Source of the DNA: Scolanthus callimorphus
Lineage: Eukaryota; Cnidaria; Anthozoa; Actiniaria; Edwardsiidae
Direction: 5' to 3'
Length of the DNA stretch: 64,000 nt
Assembly (NCBI GenBank): GCA_033964015.1
Contig: CM066916.1
Location: 30,149,404 to 30,213,403, forward strand
In this document: in pieces, positions 45,001 to 57,700 of the stretch
How positions within the stretch are numbered: position 1 is the stretch's first letter
Layout: each line of letters starts with the position of its first letter
Position numbers and translations under genes: made by a program
The notes under the pieces: generated by a model
Databases searched by the model: none
What the model was told of the DNA's origin: nothing
The model's input: the letters and a program-made list of their open reading frames with translations, nothing else

Positions 45001-48000
45001 AAGTGGGATCACGTATCTGCATACATTTGTGTCTGTGCTATTTCATAGTGTAAAAGGTTCACCTATCCATATATCCTATCCATCCGGAGACTATTTTGGT
45101 CTTTAGTGTAAACTAAGTCTCCATGTGGCCATGTATTAAATGTCTTCTATTTGCATATATCAAACATTCATATTTTTTAAGTAGTTGTTCAAAGACATTT
45201 CTGTTTGTGTTGTATTCTAGGTTGAGCGTCGTCTGAAGGATCTAGAGAAAGCCAGTAACACTGCTGACCTGTTGAACTCATTCAAGAATCTTGAAACGAT
45301 CTGATGAACCTGGCACAGCTTTCAGGCAAGAGACAGGCTGTGAGTACATAGGTTGATTTGAATAGAAAAAACTTATTACCCCTGGATCAGCTATGATACA
45401 TGTATACACAATGAGTTTGGTTGGTGTAAAGTTTCTTGCAGCACGAGTTCCCATAGCAGCCCAGATAAGCGGCTGTCCAATTGAAACGGGCAGTGGAGTT
45501 GAACATGTACTTCTTTTTGCACATGCATCAGTGAGGGCATCAATGGCTGTCACCAGAGCCTCCCCCATGAGGTGACATGCACCACCCACTACCTACCAGT
45601 AACTGTACTCTCAGAGCAGGGAGGGTACTGGTACGGGTGTCCCAGACAAGGACTAGTACATGTAACATACTACCGGTATGGGCATTATACTCATGCTAAC
45701 AGAACAGGGCTGCCTGTGGGAATAAACTTTTTTCATTTAAAGTTAGATACTTTGTCACCAACAATCTGTAACATGGCTCAAAATTGTGCCTGATACAGGC
45801 GTAAATACACCTAAAAATTGTCCTTTTACGCCTAACTTTTGTGACTTAGGCGTAAAATAACGACTCTGTTTTCAGTTTCTACAGTGTTCTCCTAGTACTT
45901 ACGCCTAGATTTTCGATGAATTACACATAATGTTAGTACAAGGCTTAAAATGATGACTATGATTATTTCTTAATTTCGAGGCCTGTGTAAACTAAACATT
46001 TCAATAAAAAGGTAATACTATTGGCCAGAACGCAAACTCCTGCACTAGGTAGCTCAATAAGCTTCATCAGAGTATAGTTTTAAAGGATCCGTCTCACTCT
46101 GCCCATAATGCATTGCTTCTTCACATGATTCTTTACCATCAGAAACTCTGACAAAGGAATTCTGCGATATGAGTTTCTTGCACTTTTATAGTAAAATGCT
46201 CTAACCTGAACACATTTTGTTGTGTCTCTGATATTGGTAATGGCGGTAAAGCAATGCATTATGGCAAGGGTGAGATGGATCCTTTGAATATAATGTTTTT
46301 AAAACAAATAAACTGTAAAAGATTCTGATTTAAAGTTTGAAAATTAAATTTTCTTCATGTTTCTTTAGGATTTAAAAGATCCCTTGCGACGTGATGAGAT
46401 AGCTGCAGCCCGTGCCGTACTGAAGGATGCCAGTAAGATGCTACTTTCTTCATCTAAGGTATATACATGTACAACATTATGTAGCTACTGTTTAGCAAAA
46501 ATTAAAACAATTTAAACCATTTCTGTTTCTTTGAGAATTTTCCTGAAGGATTAATAGCACTGCACAGATTCTAGAATAAGATCACGAGACTCAGACAAAC
46601 AATCCCTCTGAAATCCCATTCAGAAGGATCACACTCAAAATATGAGCCAGGGTAGGAGTACATACTGGTACAAGCTCTGCTATACAGTGTAATGAGGAGA
46701 AGTACCAGTCTCCCAATTCATTTTGTATTGTTCTTTAGAGAGAAAACTGTGAAAATGGGAGAAAATATATTTGTGTGTCTGAGTTTTTATTTAGTGTGAC
46801 ATCATATGTGCACAGCGCTATTGTAGGATTACTGTCAGTTTTTCCCTTCAACATGATACCGGTAATATATGGTTTTGTTCCAGGCATATGTGCGCCACCC
46901 TGAAGTCGCCTCTGCTAAAGCCAACCGTGATTTCATCATCGGCCAAATGAACGAGGCCGTCAACTCTATCTCTGGTACTGCGCAGGCAACAGGACCAAGT
47001 GAGCCCCACCCACTTCAGACGTCTGGAGCTCTGGCCAAAGCCTTGGATGATTTTGATGTATGTACCACTACTACAGTACCAGTAGGAATTATGTTACTTT
47101 ACAAAATGCATGTGATGGGTTCTCTTATGGCCCACTCATTCCTCAGACCTTATTGTTTGTTGATATTTTTCCCTTCAGAATCAAGTTGCCATGGATCCTA
47201 CTGCCTATTCTGAGAGGCGCACACGCCCATCCCTGGAGGAGGCACTGGAGAAGATCATCAGTGGTGCTGCACGTCTTGCCGACTCTGACTGCACCCGTGA
47301 TGACACCAGAGATAAGATCATCGCAGAGTGTAATGCTGTCCGTCAGGCTCTGCAAGATCTGCTTTCGGAGTACATGAGTCATGTAAGAATTGTATTTCTA
47401 GTGTTGTCAGAACAAGCCAACGATCGCCAGAGCTCCACCAGCTACTTACTATAGAGTTGAAAATAATTTTTCAAAATCTGCTCAAATTTGCCAGCTTTGT
47501 GGGCACTAGTACCAAAAATAGCCTGCACAAAAACAGATGAAGCAGATACCATAATATTCCATTGTATTTGACAAGATGTGGTAATTTGTATATGCATCAC
47601 AGATCATGCAGCGCCATCCCCAAAATTGCTGTACAATTTGCAATTGATTTTGAGTGTTTTGCTAACAGTTTGGTTCACGTTTCCACACATTGTTCTGTTT
47701 TTGAAACCATGCTTGTTTTGTTATTATATTTTGACCTAAAATAGGCCAGCAAAGTCACAAAAAGTGCAGGCTTCCTATCACTGGTAGCCGGCTGCTATTT
47801 TGAAACCCTGTATTTTGAATCAAGCAGGGCAGAGAAATAATGCGCCATTGATTATTTTGGAAATAGACACTACAGCTAAGAGCTTTGAAATGATGCATTT
47901 TTGTTAAAGCCTATCATGATTGTTTTGTAGGCCAGTGGCAAGAAAAAGGCCTCTCCTGGAGGGCCGCTAGATCAGGCCATTGAGAAGATGTGTAACAGGA

Positions 48001-51000
48001 CTAGGAACCTACGAGGCCAGGTAAATATATCTAAATATCTTAGGGTCTATAATTACATACGGTTACCTACATTAACCAATGCAACTTGATTTTTTAGCTG
48101 AAGCTAACGTTTCATCTTCAGTCACCTTATTATTATAAACAATTTATTATATATAGACATTGATTGATTCGCCCTATGTAAGGGGATCAGGGACCCAGCT
48201 AAATTTGAGGTTTGAGAACCGGGATCCAGAGTATGTATGTGGGATCCAGAGGTGTGGGATTCGGGATACAATGACTGGGATCTGGGATCCAAAACTTCTG
48301 TGGATCCCATTACATGAGGCAAAAGAATTGTGTCAAGTCCGCATGGTAAAAAGGTGTGGTTGCCAAAGCCCTAATTAAGGTCGCCAATGGTGATTAACTG
48401 GTTGCAATATCGGACCCTGTATGTATAATTTGATTTCCGTTTGACAGTTGCACAGGGCAGTGGTAGACAATGTATCTGACTCTTTCCTGGAAACCAACCT
48501 TCCCCTTCTCATGATGATCGAGGCTGCTAAAGCTGGGAATGAGCGGGAGGTAGAGGAGTGTGCCAAGCTGTTCCTGGACCATGCAGCTAAACTGGAGGAG
48601 GTGAGTGCTCTACTATACAGCTATTTCAAAAAAGTTGTCGAAAGTTGTACCGTACATGCCCGAATGCAAAGCTGTCTGGGTAGGACATCTTCAATAGGCT
48701 CACTGTCTGAGTTTGTGAGGTGCTGATGAACTACATTTCCAGGGGTTTCAATACGTCTTGAAGTAGCAGGCTAAGTTTTGGAAGTACTAGGCGGCTGGGT
48801 TTGTGGGTCCCATATGAAGGGCGTAAGGCCGGAGCCTCCTTGGGGGGTACGGGGGGGATGTTCCCTCGGGAAATTTTGAAATTTCGGTAGCAGAATGGGC
48901 GTTTTGAGGGCAAGAAAATGGCATGTTCATGTCCCGGTATTCTATTGCTTTGATATTGAAGTAATAATGAAGTCGCAGGAGGTCAACAGTGAAGTAGATG
49001 GCGGTTCACCACCTGTAGCCGCCTTCTATTGAAATCACTGCATTTCATAACAAATTCACGAATGAATAGAAAATGAATAAATCAATGGATAATTGAATGT
49101 TTAGCAGTCAGATTGCAAAACAAAAAAGGATATTATTTTGTTTCTATCCATATGGCCTTTGGTCTGGGCGCCTAAGCTGAGCAAGGCCAACAATCTTGAT
49201 TGAAGAAGCTGAAAGGCAAAAATATTTCTTGAATTTTCTGTGATGTTAGGATGGTAAAAAAGGAGTGAAGTTGTAGATTTACATAGCGCTTACTCCAGCG
49301 GCTCTAAGCGAATCAAGGATTTCTTATACTGTTAGAATCTGAGTACAAAAGCGCTCTTTGAGCTTTACATTACAGTATTCCTCCATTTCCAGGTCGCCAA
49401 TTTGGCGTGCTCCATGTCCAGTAACCCTGAGAAGGTTAAGATGGTGCGAATAGCTGGCAGGCACATCAAAGCTCTTGCCCCTCAGGTACGTATCCAGGGA
49501 TTGGGATAGCCATGCACCCTGTGCCATATCGCAACATTGCGCAAGCGTCTCGTAGCGGGCGCTAAAAAATACAATGTTGCGCGTCCAGCGTAGCGCTATG
49601 TGCTCTCAATGCAATAATCAGCTCGTATAGATACTTTTTTAAAATGTCATTGTCTTCATATCTAGGTTGTGAACGCAGCCCGTACGCTGGTCGCTCGCCC
49701 TCATAGTAAAGTGGCGCTTGAGAACATGAATGTGTTCAAGGACGCTTGGGAGAAGCAAGTCCGCGTACTCACTGAAGCCGTGGACGATATCACCAGCATT
49801 GATGACTTTCTTGCAGCCTCAGGTTCGAATCATCAGTTGATAATTTCAGTACTTGGAAAAATGTCGGACGCAAAACTGTTTGTCGGCTTGCATTTAGCCT
49901 ATATGTTTAAGGGAATCCCGGCTGTTTAGCCTTTTCAAGCTCAGAGGAAACTTAAACAACTAAAAAACATACGACAAAAGTTTATAACTGAAAAGAAACC
50001 CAATTAGGACGACGCGACTCATTTCGCTTTGACGAGATTCTAATTTGAATTTCGCGGGCGCCGCCATCTTGGAAAGGTGACGTCACTCTTGTGCTATAAA
50101 TTATGCATTTGTTAATGAGGACGACGTATACAGCTTATCGTAAATCGATTTTCTTCTTTTTACCCTCTCAACATAGAAATTGTTTTCTTGGTGCTCTTAT
50201 TCTGGTTATAAGTGTAGCGAGCAAAACCTCTTTCAGCGCATTCTTGGGAATGCATAATTTATAGCACAAGAGTGAAGTCACGTTTCCAAGATGTTTCGCG
50301 CTGCGCATATTCAAAACGTTGCTTTTTGCCGCGAACAAAAGGCCAGTCGACTGCACTAGTGAACCAAATTTGAGCATCTCCATCGTTTTGTATATATTTG
50401 CCGTCATCGATCGTCTAACGTCATTATGTCATCATGTCGCTAGCGTAAACCAACCTTAATTTACCCTTTTTAGAGGCACACATCTTGGACGATGTGAACA
50501 AGTGCGTGCAAGCGTTACAAGAGCGTGATGTAGACTCCCTGGACCGGACAGCCGGACAAGTGCGTGGCCGGACACAGCGCGTGGATGATGTAGTGACGGC
50601 TGAGATGGAGAACTACCAAAAGGGACCTTACACTGAGAACGTGCACAGAGCGGTCAAGACCATGAGGCTGGAAAGTGAGTGATGGCCGAGAAAACAAATT
50701 ATATTTTTAGAGGTTCGGAATGTATCAAATCGCGCGATCTGATTTCGATTCCGGGGGGCCGTTTCTCGAAACGCCCGAGAATTCTCGGGCCGAAAAGTTT
50801 GTTTTGAAATTTTAATAGATTGATATCCAAGTTTTTCGTTTTCATTTCTACCCTGGTGATTTAAATAGCTACAACTTTCTATCCGTGAATATGTATACTG
50901 TTCACGTCTCAAAAAAGAAATTTTCGATTTCATTCAAACCCTCAAATCGACGAAACATCACCCGAAAAGTCTCGGGAGGTCAGTTGCTCCCGAAAACTTT

Positions 51001-51767
51001 CCACTGTTTTTCATCCGAGTTTTTCGGGTGCCCGAAAAGTTCGGTTTAAACCAACGTAATTCTATAAATACTATAGAATAGAAATAACCACGAAAAGGGA
51101 GTTACAGACTATTCAAATCAGCTGGGTAGAAAAGAAAACGAAAACCTTTTTGATAAATCCATAAACATTTCAAAACAAAGTTCTCGGGTCCGAGAATTCT
51201 CGGGCGTTTCGAGAAACGGGCGCCCGGGTCTGGAGTTGCAAGCGCTGAATTCTGAGCTACACGCGCTAATTTAATTTAATTTTATTTTATTTATATAGTT
51301 GCCCAAAGCGCTTTACAATAATATTTCGATATTCTTTGTTACAAACTGCAATCTTTATCCTATTTTTAGGGGAAAATGGTCAAAGCGTGTTTACATAAAT
51401 ATATTTTGTTGTGTTCTAGTTATTCCCAATTTTGCCAAGGCGGTAGAAGAGTCAGTGAACACTCTCAACAAAGGACCAGGCGCTAAGGCAGACGAGCCCA
51501 AGTTTGTGGATGCCTCCAAACTGGTACGGCTGAGTCACCTTTATTACTTATAACAGTCACACAGCATAGATAAATCTGGGAATATAGTCCGCGAGCTAGC
51601 ACCCAGAAAGGGGGTCAAAAATCGGGTTTGTTTCTGATGAACGGAGCCACGGAGCAACTCTGTTATTCAGTGCACATAAGCGTACATCAAAATGTAGTAA
51701 ATCTTTCTCTTCGTGACAGGTATATGAAGGGATTCGTGACATCAGACGCGCGGTGCTTGCTGGGAAG
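42018..51767 (+). CDS. CTNNA: Alpha-catenin exons 1-14: N and M (vinculin-homology) domains
   Basis: Encodes residues 1-640. Exons 1-2 cover the beta-catenin-binding start. Exons 3-5 are the dimerisation four-helix bundle (AARALLSSVTRLLCVADMAD). Exons 6-14 give the M domain, including the ITSIDDFLAAS and DVDSLDRTAGQVRGRTQRVD segments shared by alpha-catenins rather than vinculin. Exon 4 stops after NSFKNLETI unless one G is restored; then it reads on as DLMNLAQLSGKRQA into a perfect phase-0 donor, and the length becomes 120. Exon 11 uses a weak donor (TCAG|gttcga). Confidence 0.92.
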
Positions 51768-54700
51768 GTAGGTACATCAGTACATAAGATTAACGTCTAC
51801 CGGGAATCCATGAGAGGCACGCCTAGATCCTTCATATATGGTAAACTTTAGTGTCCTTCTGTTTAAACCCATTCTCATGGAAGATTATTTATACGTAAGA
51901 CACTGAAATGTACCATACATGAAGGATCTACCGAGGCACGAGAGAACTGACGCTGTTCACTGTCACACCCAACCTATCTTGTTGTATACCTGTGTGATTT
52001 ACCTAGCGCGGTGGTTGTAAACATTTCATATAACTCATCGCGGTCTCCCTTTGTCTCTCATGCAGCGCGGTCCTAGTAGCCCCATCGTGATGGAGGATGC
52101 TTCTGCGCAAGCGCTGTTTGCCGAGGCCCAAGCGAAAGCCCGAGAGCAGGCGGCGTACGATGCACTCAAGGCCAGTGGTATGTCTTACTGATGTAATAAG
52201 TTCCCAAAGAATTCGATAAACCTCCACTATATCAGGATAGTTGCCGTTGAGATGTGTAGGTTTCCAAATCGAGACATAAAACAAAGCACACTAAAATGCA
52301 GTGATTTGATTGGTGGAGAGTAGCGTTTTGGCACGTGCTAATTCAAAACTTCGTAGCAACGTCTCGTTTGCCCCATAGAAATGTAGCTTTCGAGCCTTCG
52401 GAACAAGCTTTGTAGCGCGCAAAACAACACTTAAAAATATTTGGTGTCCATGCTTAAATGCAAAAAGTGGTATCTCTAAGCAAGGCGAACAATATCATAG
52501 CCAATACTTCAAAGTAACTATTTCATTCTGTATTGTGTGTCCAGGTAAAGTCCAGATCGAGTTGCGTGGCGAGGGAGGAGATGACGAAGGTGGCATGGGT
52601 AGTGCTAGTATCCGCGTGAATGGAGCAGAGTATTGCCCGGCAAAGACAGGTCATAACGTAGTAGTGTTGGACCCCACTGGTGAGGTGTTGGTCGCCAAGA
52701 ACTTTAACACCAACGCGGGCGAGGGTGCAGAGATGGCGCGCTTCCTGGAAGACTTACCAGATGACCACACTGTTCTAGTTGCCAGTCAGGATCTGAACGG
52801 ACGTGAACAAGGTAGGCTGTTGATAAGGCGCCAGTTTGCTCGTGATCATGATCAACCAAGTTGAAACACGATTGAGCGATGTCACGATTTTAGCACACTT
52901 TTGGTGATACAAATAACTGTTGCATATAGCCAAAATAGAGCGGTTTTCACAGACTGTCGTGAAAACAATCGTAATTGAGCAATCACTAGCCAATCAGAAT
53001 CGAGAAAAATCACGACTTGCTCCTAAATGGCTTTTTTCTCAGCCAATTGCAAGCCGAACCAATTACTAAGTAATTACACAATTGTATTTACTACAGAATT
53101 TGATTGGCTGAGAAAAAACGAGTAGCCAATGAGAACGCAAAGCAATCGCAATTACATAACAAGTCTTGACAGTCATGTGAAATCCGCTCTATTAGTCTAG
53201 GTTTGTTAAATAGCTCTTTACATGGGACTGCAAAACGATGTAGGCTTCATGGACCTGCTACAGAGCGGATGGAGACGATTGCGGCAATGAGTTTTTGAAA
53301 TCTTGTTGAGATGAACAGTTTCCAAAGCTTGAAAATATATCAAAATGTGTATGAAACTGACCTAAATCAAGTGAGTTGAAGTGATCTGGGGATGATTACA
53401 TATAAATTTAGAGCTGTTTTTACGAATTCATTCAAGTAAGCTTGACACAGCCGAAAATTAAAAGTTAGTCGCTGGTGAAAAAAAAAACAGAACATTCAAC
53501 TGATATTGACTACCCTATGCACAATTTTCTCAATGGTCGCTGCTTATTTATATGAGTCATTAAAATTTCAAAGCTCTTGAAGATTTTAACGTGAAAACTA
53601 TTCAGAGCTATAGCGCTAGATGGCTTACAAAAGATTGTGGAATAAAAAGTCGCCCGAAAAACAAACAATGAAGTTCCAGGTCTGAGTTCAAAATAAATGC
53701 TGATAAGCTATTGTGACAAGCTTTTTGCCCGAGAGAATCCCCAGAGTACCATGGCATTCCTTTCCAGGAAACAACGCTCACCTGGCAGCCAAAGCCCTCG
53801 AAGCGATGGGTGTCCCTAAGGGCTCTTCCTCCCCACGTACAAGAGCTCCATCGCGTTTGCGGGCTGCACGGGTCCCACCAAGAGATACTGGAGCACGGCG
53901 GAGATCAGGCCCAGATACCAGGGCCCGTCAATCATCGCTACTATCATACCAACTCCCGCCGCGCAAGCAGGTACGTATCTGGCCTCTCTTTATTGGTTAA
54001 AATCGATATTCCATGTAAAAATACCTGTAGAATGCTGGAAATCATTTCATTTGATTTCATTGGCGCCTAGCATCCTTTGTCTTTCCTTCACCAATTATCA
54101 CTTTAAGCCCGGTTTCCATATGTTAAAGCTGTCGCAGAACGACTTTGTTCACGATAGCTATTGCAGAACAAGTTTGTCCACGACAATTGCAACGTGGAAA
54201 CGAGCTTTAAGCGATTTCGAATGTTTACAACTATACGCACTACCATATATACCGCGCCACACTCACTGTGTTCTCTCATTGCTCCGACGCAGGGCTAACG
54301 CTCGAAACGTGCAAAACACTAGTTCGCCACAGCGTGTAACATAAATCTCTACCTTTGGTTGGTAGGGTTCATGTTTACGTCCCCGCCGACGCAGGCACCA
54401 AAACTAGCTATACCCCTGAAAAGGTGGCACCTTCTTTGAGCCCCAGTTCGTATATTATAACACAGATTGATAAGCGCAAGACAGATATCACCGAAGTGTT
54501 CTTCCACTTCCCTTATAAAGATTAATGCGCCGAGGCAACTTCCCACACCCGATATTACTAGGGTTACATAGCGATGCGTCTAATTCGACTAGACGTACCG
54601 TTACAACACGCGGGGTCTATACATTATGGATAATTACTATGGTGAAATTCTTAACAGCGACCCGTTTTCCAGTGACTTTTTATTCTATGAATCTCTAGGT

Positions 54701-57700
54701 CAAATCAAGGTGGCTATCGTCGCAGAGGGAGCAGACGATCCGAACGCAACCGGCCGAACATCCATGAAAATCAACGGTATCGAGAGATCCCCCATGCAAC
54801 GAGGACATAACGTAGTTGTGCTTGACAACGCTGGTAACTTCATCATGGCGACGCATTTCGACACTGCTGACTCGTCTAAAGGCGAGGGAACCAAGATGGC
54901 CAAGTTCCTTGACAATCTGCCCAAGGAGAGAATGGTGTTCATGGCAACACAGGGAACCACGGGTGAGTTGCGTGACGAACGTGATTCGCGTGACTATAAA
55001 TTGCGCGACCCAATATCTCACACATCAGATTTTAATAATAATTTTGTATTCTATTTTTTGCGGGACAAAATGTCTAGAAGTTTCTCCTAATTGATTGATG
55101 AGACTTGAATGTCATGAAATACGCACGATGAAATGATTAACTTTTCTATGTAATTTTTTTCTTTTCGTGTTTTTTTGTGTCTTGCGTTTTGTGTCTGAAG
55201 CACGTTGGAAATGCGCCCAGGCGAATCGCCGTCCATGAACCAAACACCGGAAAGAAGAGTAAAACTGATATTTTTGACCTGCATTATATTAAACGAACCG
55301 TTGTTTCGCGCTGTGAATTTTCAAAACGTGGTTTGATTTTGCTTTTTCTGTTACGCCAGTCAAACCTTCTAAGCCAATCAGATCCTTGCCCCATTTCGCC
55401 TAGTGCAGTCAACTGGGTTTTCGTCGCGACAGAAAGCCATTCTACTGCACTAGGCGAGACGAGGCAAGGACCTGATTGGCTTAGATTGTTTGACTGGCAG
55501 GACAGAAAAACCGGAAATCCCTAACCCACTTACACGGCGGCCACGCGGCCTCAAAATTCAATGTTGCGATGGGCGATTTTTTAGCCGTCAACCAAACCGA
55601 AACGCTGGATTCGGCTACTTCAGTGGGTAGACATTGATTGCAAAATCAGCCAAAATGGTTCTAAGCTATCTTGCCTAGAATGTTTAACTTCCTGGTTCAA
55701 GAAAATTGACATTATAATTTTCTTGCGTAAAGTCGCCAATCGCTGCAGTAAATGAGGTCGCGTAGCAATGCATAAGATGGTAAGCTGGAAGAGAAGCGAA
55801 ATCTTTTGTTTTTCCCTTAACTCAAACTTGAGCAAGTATTTATATAACCAAACAAAGAAATGGCTTTGCATGATTGACAGTCAGGAAAACGCCACAGGGC
55901 TGGATTAAATCTTGTTGTCAACTCGTTCCCGTGCTCCGCTAGGTACTGCCGTCAACGACGCCAAGGGTGCTCTCCAGAGACTGGGCGCCACAGGGAACCC
56001 ACATCCTGGTTTCCATGCGTCCTGGGCATTCGCTGGTTACACCGGACCCGAGGGTGCCAAGTGGGCGAAAACCGTCACTAAACCGCGATACGAGGGACCG
56101 GCTACTATTTACGAGATGATTGTCACCCCTGCCGCCGAAACTGAACTCAGTAAGTTGGTCTGGTAGTTCTAAGTGACTTACTGTTCTTCATGTCACTGTA
56201 CAGTTATCTTACTAAGTATGCTACCGGGCAGTGAAGAAGGAGTGTGTCCGACCACGAGCTGGTGTCCGATTATGAGCCCTGACAGTACTCCGAGGGTTAA
56301 TGTATAGACATCCTCCCTCTTACCATCCCCCTTCCCCTTCAAGGTCCCTCCCTACTCATGACTCCGTGCAATTGCCTAACTAGATATGCTACAGATAGCG
56401 AAGCAGAAGGCGGTGTGTCCAACTATGAGCCGGTGTCCGATTATAAGCCCGGACAGTACTCAGAGGGTTACTGTATACACCTCTTTTCCCCTAAGATCCC
56501 TACTCATGCCTACGTGCATAACTAGGTATGCTACAGGATTGTGAAGCAGAGGGCGGTGTGTCCAACTATGAGCCGGTGCCGATTATAAGCCTGGACAGTA
56601 CTCAGAGGGTTAATGTATACACCTCTCCCCACTAAGATCCCTACTCATGACTCTGTGCATAACTAGATATGCTACAGGATAGCGAAGCCGAGGGCGGTGT
56701 GTCTGACTATGAGCCGGTGTCCGATTATAAGCCTGGACAGTACTCAGAGGGTTACTGTATACACCCCTTCCCCCTAAGGCCCCTACTCATGACTCTGTCC
56801 AATTTCCTTACTAGGTATGTTACACGATAGTGAAGCAGAGGGCGGTGTGTCCGACTATGAGCCGGTGTCCGATTATGAGCCCGGACAGTACTCCGAGTAT
56901 GACGACTACGAGGATGACAGCACCAAGAGTTTGTCCAAGCGAAGCGCACGGGTAAGAACACACATCCCCAAACAACAACAACAACAACAATAGCAGCAAC
57001 AACAACAATAACAACAACATCAAAAACATATTTTATTCTGCACTCGTAAAAGTAAAATAGAAAGATTTATAGGAAAAATTCAGAATATACCATATAGATA
57101 GGAGCGCCAGCCATTTGGAAATAGCAGAAGCTTGGTTGTCGAGCTGAAGGGCTACGGCCAAAGCGGATATGTTGAAAAAGATAGAGAAAAAATAGAGCAA
57201 AATACATCAATATGTCAGCAATCTACTGCTGTTGAGACCATTTGGAAATACAAAAGAGGCAATAAAGAACAAGGAGCAAACAATAAAGCAAAGGAAAACT
57301 AAAATTTACCCCAAACCGTCTCTCATTTTGGCGGGAAAATACCATTTTCTATAACCACTGGGAGCTCCGCTTTTAGGCAGTGCCTAAATCCATATATTAT
57401 TCTTGGTACAAATATCTCCTTTTCTTTGCAGTCCTTGTTCCGCGCCCTACCTGAGGCAGAGAAGATCAAGATTGAGGAGTTGGCTGAGGGCCTGATGTCA
57501 GAACGTAAAGCTCTTGAACGTGAGCTCACCAAATGGGATGAGTCGGGCAACGAGATTATCGTGTTAGCCAAGAAGATGTGCATGATGATGATGGAGATGT
57601 CCGACTTTACCAGGTTCGTTAATATGCGATGCCCGACATAGCCAGGTCAACATGAGTGTGTTAGAGGTGTCCAACAATAGACGCTTTTCCAAAATGGCCG

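Noticed and set aside
44774..45106. 110-aa ORF in alpha-catenin intron 3
   Set aside because: No family resemblance; lies wholly between two conserved exons and reads like non-coding repeat sequence.
52545..56149. ILEI exons as an independent nested gene
   Set aside because: No start codon, signal peptide, promoter or stop belongs to them; phases run continuously from exon 15 to exon 20, and both flanking exons read into alpha-catenin.
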